Part shown: positions 10,245 through 18,251 of the stretch, in pieces
Layout of the letters: each line of letters starts with the position of its first letter
Numbering within the stretch: the first letter of the stretch is position 1
Assembly (NCBI GenBank): GCA_903924855.1
Contig: CAIYCW010000154.1
Coordinates: 1-64,000, forward strand
Direction: 5' to 3'
Length of the DNA: 64,000 nucleotides
DNA from: an uncultured Rhodospirillales bacterium
GTDB taxonomy: Bacteria > Pseudomonadota > Alphaproteobacteria > Acetobacterales > Acetobacteraceae
Made by a program: the position numbers and the translations under genes
The notes under the pieces: generated by a model
The model's input: only the letters and a program-made list of their open reading frames with translations
Told to the model about the DNA's origin: nothing
Database searches by the model: none

Positions 10245-11035
10245 ACCCGCGCATGACCGTCAAACTCGAAGCGCGCAATATCAGCCTCAGCTATGGCGAT
10301 CCGGCCAGTGGCGGGAATCTGCTGGCGCTGTCGGACATCAATCTGCAGGTGCGCGAGGGGGAGTTCGTCTCCATCGTCGGCCCCTCCGGCTGCGGCAAGA
10401 CCACGTTTCTCTCGGTGGTGGACGGGCTGATCCGGGCCAGCGCCGGGCAGATCCTGGTGGACGGGCATGTGGTGACAAAGCCCGGGCGCGACCGCGCCGT
10501 GGTGTTTCAGGATGCCTCGCTGCTGCCCTGGCGCAGCGTGAGGCGCAACGTCCTCTACGGGCTGGAATGTGCCGGCATCACCGGCCGGCCGGCGGAGGAG
10601 CGTGCGGCCCATTTCATCGACATGGTGGGTCTGCGCGGCTTTGAGGAGCGCTATCCCTATCAGCTCTCGGGCGGCATGCAGCAGCGGGTGAACCTGGCGC
10701 GCGCGCTGGTGATGGACCCGGAATTGCTGCTGATGGACGAGCCCTTCGCGGCACTCGACGCCCAGACGCGCGAGATGATGCAGGAGGAGCTGCTGCAGAT
10801 CTGGCGTGCCTCCGGCAAGACGGTGCTGTTCATCACGCATCAGATCGACGAGGCGATCTTTCTATCCGATCGGGTGATCGTGTTCTCTGCCCGTCCCGGC
10901 CGGGTGAAGGAGAGTGTGGACATCACGCTCGATCGTCCGCGCTCGCTGAAGCTGAAACGCGATCCACGGTTTCATGCCCTGGAAGACCGGATCTGGGGCC
11001 TGATCCAGGAGGATGGCGGCCCGCCCGCACGCTGA
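10241..11035 (+). CDS. ABC transporter ATP-binding protein (SsuB/TauB-like)
   Basis: Walker A GPSGCGKTT, signature LSGGMQQRV, Walker B LLLMDEPFAALD. GTG 10241 or ATG 10253 start. Confidence 0.9.
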   Translation: MNPRMTVKLEARNISLSYGDPASGGNLLALSDINLQVREGEFVSIVGPSGCGKTTFLSVVDGLIRASAGQILVDGHVVTKPGRDRAVVFQDASLLPWRSVRRNVLYGLECAGITGRPAEERAAHFIDMVGLRGFEERYPYQLSGGMQQRVNLARALVMDPELLLMDEPFAALDAQTREMMQEELLQIWRASGKTVLFITHQIDEAIFLSDRVIVFSARPGRVKESVDITLDRPRSLKLKRDPRFHALEDRIWGLIQEDGGPPAR

Positions 11036-11081
11036 GCCCACCCCCGAACAAGCCCCAACCATAAGAGCAAGGAATCCAACC

Positions 11082-12095
11082 ATGCCGAACCTGGTCTACA
11101 CCACCCGCCGTGCCGCACTGGCCGCAATCGCGCTGCTGGCCAGCGCAGGCCTTGCGGCGCGGGCGGATGAGCTGATCCCGTTCAAATTCGCCGTCTCCAC
11201 CCCGGTTGCCTCCATCCTGCCGGTCTATCTGGCGCAGGCCGGCGGCTTCTATGAGAAGCAGGGGCTGAAGGTGGAGATCATCTCCACCGAGGGCGGCACG
11301 CGCGGCATCCAGGTGCTGCTGTCCGGCGAGATCCAGGGCCTGCATGTGGGCCTGTCGCCGGTTGTGGAGGCGAATTCGCAAGGCGCCGATCTGCGCGCCA
11401 TCGCGGCCACCACCAACACGCTACCGATCACCCTGTTTTCCACCAAGCCGCTGACGCCGAAACTGCCCAACGGCACCACGATCGGCATCAGCACGCTGGG
11501 CTCGGAGACCGATATCGCGCTCACCATCGCGCTGACCGCGATGGGGCTGAAACGCGACGACATGCAGATCACCCAGATCGGCGGCACCTCGCAGCGCTTC
11601 GCCGCCATGCAGGCCGGCCGCATCCAGGCCGCCCCGCTGCTGGAGCCGGGCACCTCGGCCGCGCGGCAGAAGGGCTACAGCGTGGTCTATGACCTGTCCG
11701 AGGCCAACACGCCGTGGATCTTCGATGCCGTGGTGATGACCACCGATTATCTGAAACAGCATCCGGAGAACGTGCAGCGCTTCCTGCGCGCCTATGTCGA
11801 GGGGGCCTATTGGGGGATGGCGAATGCGGACAAGGCGAAGGAAATGATCGCCCAACGCTTCAAGACGCATGACCCGGTGGTGATCGATGCCACCTACAAC
11901 GAGTTCAAGCGCCTGATGCCGCACGACGCCAAACCCTCCGTGCAGGGGGCGGAAAACGTGCTCAGGCAGTTGCAGAGCACGGGGCTGAAAGTGTCGAGCC
12001 AGAACCCGGGCGACTATCTCGATCTGGCGCCGATCGAGGCGCTGCAGAAGGCGGGCTTCTTTGCCGAGATGCAGCAGACCTACGGCATCAAGTGA
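11082..12095 (+). CDS. ABC transporter substrate-binding protein (NMT1/SsuA-like)
   Basis: Signal peptide MPNLVYTTRRAALAAIALLASAGLAARA; VYLAQAGGFYEKQGLKVEIISTEGGTRGIQVLLSGEIQ. Confidence 0.86.
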   Translation: MPNLVYTTRRAALAAIALLASAGLAARADELIPFKFAVSTPVASILPVYLAQAGGFYEKQGLKVEIISTEGGTRGIQVLLSGEIQGLHVGLSPVVEANSQGADLRAIAATTNTLPITLFSTKPLTPKLPNGTTIGISTLGSETDIALTIALTAMGLKRDDMQITQIGGTSQRFAAMQAGRIQAAPLLEPGTSAARQKGYSVVYDLSEANTPWIFDAVVMTTDYLKQHPENVQRFLRAYVEGAYWGMANADKAKEMIAQRFKTHDPVVIDATYNEFKRLMPHDAKPSVQGAENVLRQLQSTGLKVSSQNPGDYLDLAPIEALQKAGFFAEMQQTYGIK

Positions 12096-12120
12096 TCCAC
12101 CCCAGCACAAGAGAGCCATC

Positions 12121-12903
12121 ATGAACGAGACTTCAGCACATGGGCGTTTTGATCTGGCGGGCCAGGTCGTCATCATCACCGGTGGCGGCAAGGGCATCGG
12201 CAAGATCTACGCGCAGGAATTCGCCAGGGAAGGTGCGCTGGTGGTGGCATCGGACATCGATGGCGCCGCGGCCGAGGAGGTGGCAGCCGGGATCAATGCC
12301 GCGGGGGGACGGGCGATCGGCACCGCCACCGACATCTCCGATCCTGGCTCGGTGGACGCCATGGTGCAGGCAACGCTTGCAGCCTTCGGCACGCTGGATG
12401 TGCTGGTCAACAACGCCTCCCTGATGAGCGTGCTGCCACGCCGCTCCTGGCTGGAGATCCCAGTCGAGGAATGGGACCGGGTGATGGCGGTCAATCTGCG
12501 CGGCATGTTCCTGTGCTGCCGAGCGGCGTTTCCGGTGATGAAGGAGAAGGGCCGCGGCAAGATCGTCAACATCTCCTCCAGCCGGGTGTGGGAGGGCACA
12601 CCGCTGCGGCTGCACTACACCACCTCCAAGGCCGGCGTGGTGGGCTTCACCCGGGCGATCGCACGGGAGACCGGGCCGTTCGGGGTGACGGTGAATGCGG
12701 TCTCACCGGGCAACACGCTGAGCGAGACGCAGGTGGGGAGTTCGGATCCGAAATACCTGGCTGCGCGCATCGAGGGACGCTCCATCCCGCGCGGGCAGGT
12801 GCCGGATGATCTGGTGGGGGCGGTGATGTTCCTTGCCTCCCGCGCCAGCGACTTCATCACCGGGCAGACCATCAATGTGGATGGTGGGCGGGCGATGCAT
12901 TGA
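12121..12903 (+). CDS. SDR-family NAD(P)-dependent oxidoreductase
   Basis: VVIITGGGKGIGKIYAQEFAREGA; catalytic YTTSKAG; C-terminal GQTINVDGG. Confidence 0.88.
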   Translation: MNETSAHGRFDLAGQVVIITGGGKGIGKIYAQEFAREGALVVASDIDGAAAEEVAAGINAAGGRAIGTATDISDPGSVDAMVQATLAAFGTLDVLVNNASLMSVLPRRSWLEIPVEEWDRVMAVNLRGMFLCCRAAFPVMKEKGRGKIVNISSSRVWEGTPLRLHYTTSKAGVVGFTRAIARETGPFGVTVNAVSPGNTLSETQVGSSDPKYLAARIEGRSIPRGQVPDDLVGAVMFLASRASDFITGQTINVDGGRAMH

Positions 12904-12919
12904 GGGGGACAGAAAGAGT

Positions 12920-12953
12920 CTTCTTTTTGTGAACAAAAAGAAGCAAAAAAACT
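12920..12953. repeat. Dispersed intergenic palindrome, family A copy 2
   Basis: CTTCTTTTTGTGAACAAAAAGAAGCAAAAAAACT, identical over 34 bp to 4537-4570. Confidence 0.9.
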
Positions 12954-12956
12954 TTC

Positions 12957-13004
12957 ATCCATCGGGCTCGAACCGGTCTGCACCGGCGCGCGCCCTGATG
13001 GATG
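12957..13004. terminator. Stem-loop between convergent SDR and mtrB-like genes (candidate bidirectional terminator)
   Basis: CATCCATCGGGC (12957-12968) pairs with GCCCTGATGGATG (12992-13004, one bulge); no clear U-tract. Confidence 0.4.
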
Positions 13005-13055
13005 AATGTTGTTGCTTGCCCACACGCTCATGCGAGGCGTGGGGCAGGCTTTCGG

Positions 13056-15362
13056 TCAGAACCGCATGCGCACCGCGGCACTGAGCACATGCACCGACTC
13101 GTTGGGGTTCATCGTCCCCGGCACGAAGGCGTTGGCGTATTGCGTGGCCCCGGTGCCATACATGAAGTCCTTGTAGTTGAAGCGCTCGAACGTGTAGCCG
13201 ACCAGAAGCGTGGTCTGCGCGCTGATCGTGTACTCGCCCTTCAGTGTGACGGTGATCAGCGTCGATTTCACATCCGGCAGCGGCGTGAAGTTGGCGGCAC
13301 CGATCGTGGCCCAGCTGGTCACACCGGCACCCACCACGGCCACACCCTCACCCAGGCCATAGGCGGTGTCACCCACCGACAGATTGCCATCGAGCGAGAC
13401 TTTCAGCTTCTCCGGAATGGCCTGCCAGTCCGCACTCACGCCCACCGTCTGCACCGAGTTGGTGTTGTTCAGCTGATAGGGGACGCTGTAGCCGGTGCTG
13501 CCCGAGCCGCTGGCCCACAGGGCCGATTCGTCAAAGTAGAGCTGCTGATAGGTGTAGAAGGCGTGCACCTGCAGATCCTTCGACACCTCCCATCCCAGAT
13601 CCGGGCCGGCCGAGATGTTGCGGTTGTTGCGCATGCCCAGCGCGCCGCTGGGATAGGTGTCACGCGAGAGCTTGCCGAACAGCGACACCGACACGCCATC
13701 GAACGGGGTGGCGTCGAGCATGCCCTTCACCTCGGCATGCTTGCGCGATGCCTCGTAGAACATGATCAGGTTGGTCGGTTCGTTGGCGGTGTCGGGCTTC
13801 GCCGTCGCGTTGGTGTAGTTCCAGGTTGCGTTGGCGTTATACGGACTGGCCCAGCGGTTCTGATAGGCGCCGCTCAGCGAGGCGTAGAGGCCATCGATCA
13901 CCGGGCCGCGGACCTTGAGCTGGATGGTGTTGCTCTGCACATCCCGCGCCGCCGAGTAGCTCCGGTACATGTCCTCCAGCGTGTCGGTCAGGGTCAGCTT
14001 GGTCTGGCCGTAGACGCGATAGCCCACCTCTCCCACCAATGTCTGATGGCGCAGGCTGACCGGCACGTTCGGATAGGTGTAGTAGGTCGAGGAACTGACC
14101 GGATATGAGGTCCAGATGTTCTTCGAGCTTTCATCGTCACGCGCGCTCAGCGTGTAGGCCACCCGCAGGTCGAGCTTGCTGATCGGGTGCGAGGTGAGTG
14201 CCACATTGCCGAAGATGTTTTCGGCAAAGCCCTGGAACTGTGCGCGCGGCAGCGTGGCCGAGGGGATGTTCGCGCTCCCGGTGCCGGCCATCAGGTCGGT
14301 GTTCTGCACATTCACGCCGTAGCCGGCGTTGACGTTCAGGCGGGAGTTGAACGGCAGGTTCATGCCGAAACTGCCCTTCACCTGGTAGGCCGAGTTGTTC
14401 GGCGGCAGCACATAGGTGGCGCCGGTGGTGGCCGCGGACGCCGGAGCCGCGATCCCCGAGAAGGCCCAGGGGTTCATCAGCTGAACACTGCCGTTGTTGT
14501 TGTCGAACTGGCTGTAGTTGAAGCTCAGCTGGCCCTGGTAGAGCCGGGTGTTGTAGGCGGCGGCGATCTCGAAGCGGTCGGTGTCATAGTTCACCGGCTG
14601 CAGGAAATACGCCATGCCGGAGGTGAAGGTGGTCGGCTTGGTGGCGCTGGAGGTGGCGAGGCTGGGCGCGCCGTAGAAGGTGAGCGATTGCTGCTGGTAG
14701 CCCTGTTTGTGCTCATGGCGCCAGCCGCTGGTGATCAGCCAATCACCCACCTGATACTTGCCGCCCGCGGTGTAGATGTCGCGCTGCATGTCCAGCTGAT
14801 AGGTGCCGACCGGCACGCGGCTGACGAGATAAGGCTGCCACAGTGGCAGCTTCACGCCACTGCCGGGGACGAACTGGCTGTAGCCCCAGGTGAGGCTGCC
14901 CGGCGCCAGGCCCGGCTGCAGGCTGGCATTGGTGTCGTAGATGCTGTGGTAGTTATGCCCGCCATCATAATAGATGCCGTCATAGCCGAAATATGCCCCC
15001 CAGATCCCCTGTTCGCCGGCCTTGGCGGAGATGCTGCGATCGGGCGTGCCGAGGCGATCGCCCTGCAGGTTGAAGTAATGTGTGCCACCTGAGTCCCAGG
15101 CGTCGCGGGTGCCGTAGCGGAAATCGCCCAGTGCCTGGAACCCCGGCGATTCGGTGCCGCTGAAGCGGTTGATGAAGTCCGACCGGCCGGAGCTGTACTG
15201 GCCACCGATGGTGATCCAGTTCTGGCTCGGCGGGGCTGCGACGGCCTCGGCCGGTTTGTCGTCGACGTCGAAATCATCGGCGGCGGCGGTCAGCGGCAGC
15301 AAGGGCAGCAGGCAGACGCTGGCTCCAAGCAAGGCCCTGAAAGAGAATATCCTGCTGAACAT
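13056..15362 (-). CDS. MtrB/PioB-family outer-membrane beta-barrel (decaheme-associated porin)
   Basis: 768 aa, signal peptide, repeated aromatic/polar beta-strand pattern, terminal strand ...NESVHVLSAAVRMRF; adjacent to decaheme MtrA-like gene. Confidence 0.85.
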   Translation of the reverse strand: MFSRIFSFRALLGASVCLLPLLPLTAAADDFDVDDKPAEAVAAPPSQNWITIGGQYSSGRSDFINRFSGTESPGFQALGDFRYGTRDAWDSGGTHYFNLQGDRLGTPDRSISAKAGEQGIWGAYFGYDGIYYDGGHNYHSIYDTNASLQPGLAPGSLTWGYSQFVPGSGVKLPLWQPYLVSRVPVGTYQLDMQRDIYTAGGKYQVGDWLITSGWRHEHKQGYQQQSLTFYGAPSLATSSATKPTTFTSGMAYFLQPVNYDTDRFEIAAAYNTRLYQGQLSFNYSQFDNNNGSVQLMNPWAFSGIAAPASAATTGATYVLPPNNSAYQVKGSFGMNLPFNSRLNVNAGYGVNVQNTDLMAGTGSANIPSATLPRAQFQGFAENIFGNVALTSHPISKLDLRVAYTLSARDDESSKNIWTSYPVSSSTYYTYPNVPVSLRHQTLVGEVGYRVYGQTKLTLTDTLEDMYRSYSAARDVQSNTIQLKVRGPVIDGLYASLSGAYQNRWASPYNANATWNYTNATAKPDTANEPTNLIMFYEASRKHAEVKGMLDATPFDGVSVSLFGKLSRDTYPSGALGMRNNRNISAGPDLGWEVSKDLQVHAFYTYQQLYFDESALWASGSGSTGYSVPYQLNNTNSVQTVGVSADWQAIPEKLKVSLDGNLSVGDTAYGLGEGVAVVGAGVTSWATIGAANFTPLPDVKSTLITVTLKGEYTISAQTTLLVGYTFERFNYKDFMYGTGATQYANAFVPGTMNPNESVHVLSAAVRMRF

Positions 15363-15380
15363 GTCAGTAACTCCCGGCCC

Positions 15381-16325
15381 TTAGCGGTTGAACCACGCGC
15401 CGTTGGGGCTGTTGGAACCATGGATCTGCGAGTGGCAGTTGACGCAGCCGCGACCGAGCATGCGGACGTTCTCCGCAATCTGACCTGGCAGCGTTGACCC
15501 GCTGAACGGGGTGATCTGGTGGCCGCTCTCCTGGTGGCATTCCTGGCAGAGATACGGCGGGCGCTCGACCAGCAGACGGGCCTGGCTGGAGCCATGCGGC
15601 GTGTGGCAGTTGAGGCAGCTTTCACGGACCGGCTCATGCTCGAACAGCAGAGGGCCGCGCTTTTCCATGTGACAGGTGTAGCAGACCTCGTTGACGGTGA
15701 ATTCCTTCAGCAGCTTCGGTCCCGGCGAGCCGTGCGGGTTGTGGCAGTCCGAGCAGACCACCTTGCCTTCGCGGATCGGGTGATGGGAAAATTTGAAGCT
15801 GTCCGCACGCTGTTCGGCGTGGCAGGTGAAGCATTTCTCGGGCTGGGTGTCCTTGACCAGCACCGGATCCTTTTCCTTGTGGATCGTGTGGCAGTCATTG
15901 CAGGCGATGTCGTTGGTGGCATGTTGGCTGCCCTGCCAGTTCATCCGCAGACCGTTCTCATGGCAGGTCAGGCATTGCGCGTTGCGCTCGGCCACCGGGG
16001 ATTTGTTGGGCCCCTTGAACAGCACGCTGGGTGAGTTCTGGCGGCTGCTGACATGGGCTGCGGAGGGGCCGTGGCAGCTTTCGCAGCCGTCCTGGCCGAA
16101 CGGGGTGTGGGCGTCGCCCTTGACCGCGTGCGGGGTCTGCAGGATCGGCGTCACCTTGGCATCGGTGCTGTGGCACTTCAGACAGGTCTCGGCGCCGCCG
16201 CCTGCGAAGGCGGCAGGCTGGGCCGCGGGAGCGGGGCCTGCTCCGGCGGCTGGTTGCGCCCCGGCCGGCATGCCGCCCAAGGCGAGCATCCCGGTGAAAA
16301 GCGCCATTGTCAGGATCGAGCGCAT
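15381..16325 (-). CDS. MtrA/DmsE-family decaheme c-type cytochrome
   Basis: Signal peptide plus ten CXXCH motifs: CLKCH, CESCH, CLTCH, CNDCH, CFTCH, CSDCH, CYTCH, CLNCH, CQECH, CVNCH in 314 aa. Confidence 0.92.
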   Translation of the reverse strand: MRSILTMALFTGMLALGGMPAGAQPAAGAGPAPAAQPAAFAGGGAETCLKCHSTDAKVTPILQTPHAVKGDAHTPFGQDGCESCHGPSAAHVSSRQNSPSVLFKGPNKSPVAERNAQCLTCHENGLRMNWQGSQHATNDIACNDCHTIHKEKDPVLVKDTQPEKCFTCHAEQRADSFKFSHHPIREGKVVCSDCHNPHGSPGPKLLKEFTVNEVCYTCHMEKRGPLLFEHEPVRESCLNCHTPHGSSQARLLVERPPYLCQECHQESGHQITPFSGSTLPGQIAENVRMLGRGCVNCHSQIHGSNSPNGAWFNR

Positions 16326-16381
16326 GGTCGTCTTACATCCTGTTGCTGGTTTGGGTCATGCGATGCCGGCTCGGGTCTGCG

Positions 16382-17347
16382 TCACTGCCGGGCGGCGACG
16401 AGGTCGGTCTTGCCGTCGAGGCTGAAGGAGCGCTCGTAGGAGACGTAGTGGAACCGTTTCGCTGTGTGTCCGGCGTGGAGCGCGAAGGCGAGGTAGTAGG
16501 TGTTGCCGGCGGAAATCGCGCTCAGCGGGGCGGACGCCGCCAGCGGGCGCTTCAGCGTGACCGACCAGACGCCGCCCTGCTGGGTGGCCTCGGCGGTGAC
16601 GACGTTGGTGGCGGCTGATTCACGCTTGTCGAAGACGATCTGCGTGTCGGTCTTGGGTGCCTGGCCCGGGTTGAGGGCGGCCTGCCAGTATTCCAGCTGG
16701 TAGCCGCTGCTCTTCAGCTCGGCGAGCTTGGCCGCATCGGCCAGCGTGTCGCCGCCGCCCTGGCGGGTGAGCTTGGCGCGGGTGCGCGGCAGATACATGG
16801 TGCGGGTGGCGGCGCCGGCGCTGGCCATGCCGCTCGAATCGTCGTGACAGGCCGCCCAGCAGCCGCCGCGATTGGCTTCCGGCACCTTGCCGTCGTTGAA
16901 CATCACCGTCACCCGCGTGTCGGCCGGGTTCTGGTTGGCGTTGGGCTGGTTGCCCGCGGCGAATTCGAGATGCACGTAAAGATCGGTCCCGTCATTGGCG
17001 ACCTTGACGGTGGCGTTGACCGCACCGGGCTTGCCGGCGATCGGGGTTGGCTCGATCGAGGGCTTTTCGCCGGTCTTGAAGACGCGCGGCGTGCCGGTGA
17101 CGATCTGCGGCCCCATGTCCTTTTCTTCGCCGATATGGCAGGTGGCGCAGTCCTTGCCCTTGCGGAAATCCTCGCCGCCGGACATCTCGGAGGGCGTCAG
17201 CGCCCATTCCCAGGAGGATTGGCCGGGGTAGAATAGCACCACCTCCTTGCCGGGCACGCTGGACCAGTTGATGCCTGCGGCATGGGCGCAGACGCTGCCG
17301 AGCAGGGCGGCGACGCCGAACGTGACGGATGTGCTGGAGAATTTCAT
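16382..17347 (-). CDS. Ethylbenzene-dehydrogenase-gamma-like periplasmic heme-binding protein with CATCH and CWAACH motifs
   Basis: MKFSSTSVTFGVAALLGSVCAHA signal peptide; KDCATCHIGEEKDMGP; GGCWAACHDDSSGM; YLAFALHAGHTAKRFHYVSYERSFSL. Confidence 0.72.
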   Translation of the reverse strand: MKFSSTSVTFGVAALLGSVCAHAAGINWSSVPGKEVVLFYPGQSSWEWALTPSEMSGGEDFRKGKDCATCHIGEEKDMGPQIVTGTPRVFKTGEKPSIEPTPIAGKPGAVNATVKVANDGTDLYVHLEFAAGNQPNANQNPADTRVTVMFNDGKVPEANRGGCWAACHDDSSGMASAGAATRTMYLPRTRAKLTRQGGGDTLADAAKLAELKSSGYQLEYWQAALNPGQAPKTDTQIVFDKRESAATNVVTAEATQQGGVWSVTLKRPLAASAPLSAISAGNTYYLAFALHAGHTAKRFHYVSYERSFSLDGKTDLVAARQ

Positions 17348-17374
17348 CTTTGGTCCCCTCATCTGAATGTTGGA

Positions 17375-17995
17375 TCAGTTGTCCATCTCGAAGTCGGTCG
17401 GCTCAGGCAAAGCCGCTTTGACTTCGAAGTTCTTGTGGGTGATGCCCTTGTGGCATTCGACGCAGTTCGCGTTGCTGGCGGCGGCGTCGGCGTGTTTGCT
17501 GCGCGCGGAGGGTTTCTGCTCGTCCGCCACCATCGAGCTGTAATCGTGGCAATGGCGGCATTCGCGGGCATTGCTGGCGGCGAACTTGGCCCAGACCTGC
17601 TTGGCCAGTTCTGGGCGTGCCTTGTCGAAATTTTCGACCTTGTTCATGCCCTGGAAGAAATACGCATACAGCTCACTGACCGTGGCCAGCTTCGCCTGTG
17701 CTTCAAGAACCCAGTTGTACTGGGGAACATGGCAGTCCGGGCAGCCGGCATGGGCGCCGAACTTGTTGGCGTAGTGCGAGCTTTTCTTGTATTCCGGGTA
17801 GACCGTATCGCCCATCACGTGGCAGCTGATGCAGAACTCGGTGCGGCTGGTGTATTCAACTGCCGTCACCCAGGTGGCGAACACGCCCCACCCCAGCACG
17901 ACACCCACCGTGCCAACCGCGAGATAGCGGCGGTTGGCGCGGACCCAGGCTGTCACGGCGGAGAAACGTGATGGCTGCGCAGCGTTCTGGCTCAT
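17375..17995 (-). CDS. NapC/NirT/CymA-family tetraheme quinol-oxidising cytochrome c
   Basis: N-terminal TM anchor YLAVGTVGVVLGWGVFATWV and four CXXCH motifs CISCH, CPDCH, CRHCH, CVECH. Confidence 0.9.
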   Translation of the reverse strand: MSQNAAQPSRFSAVTAWVRANRRYLAVGTVGVVLGWGVFATWVTAVEYTSRTEFCISCHVMGDTVYPEYKKSSHYANKFGAHAGCPDCHVPQYNWVLEAQAKLATVSELYAYFFQGMNKVENFDKARPELAKQVWAKFAASNARECRHCHDYSSMVADEQKPSARSKHADAAASNANCVECHKGITHKNFEVKAALPEPTDFEMDN

Positions 17996-18144
17996 GGTGA
18001 TCGCCCATTCCTGTCATCTGCGGTGGGCGGCCGTCTCAACGTTCCTCAATCAGTTTTCAGATTGCTGATCCGGACCGAAGCCATCGCAGCGTGACTATGT
18101 GAATTTCGTGACATGAACCCTAGGTCCAGCTTGCCGAAATTTAA

Positions 18145-18158
18145 TGGAACCAGATCAA
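18145..18158. promoter_or_regulatory. Weak FNR-like half-degenerate site upstream of napC-mtr operon
   Basis: TGGAACCAGATCAA versus TTGAT-N4-ATCAA (8/10 specified bases) in an AT-rich intergenic region. Confidence 0.25.
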
Positions 18159-18251
18159 TGGCCGGCGCGGAAATATGAATGCAATGAGGGGTTTGGCCCG
18201 CTGTTTTTCAGCAACCCATAAAAAAAGATCGGAAAATTAATGACAATCCGG

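Noticed and set aside
13056-17995. Photoferrotrophy pioABC operon
   Set aside because: MtrA-like protein is short (314 aa) without an evident PioA-type extension, and no HiPIP PioC is present; MtrAB/DmsEF-like is the safer label, direction of electron flow unresolved.
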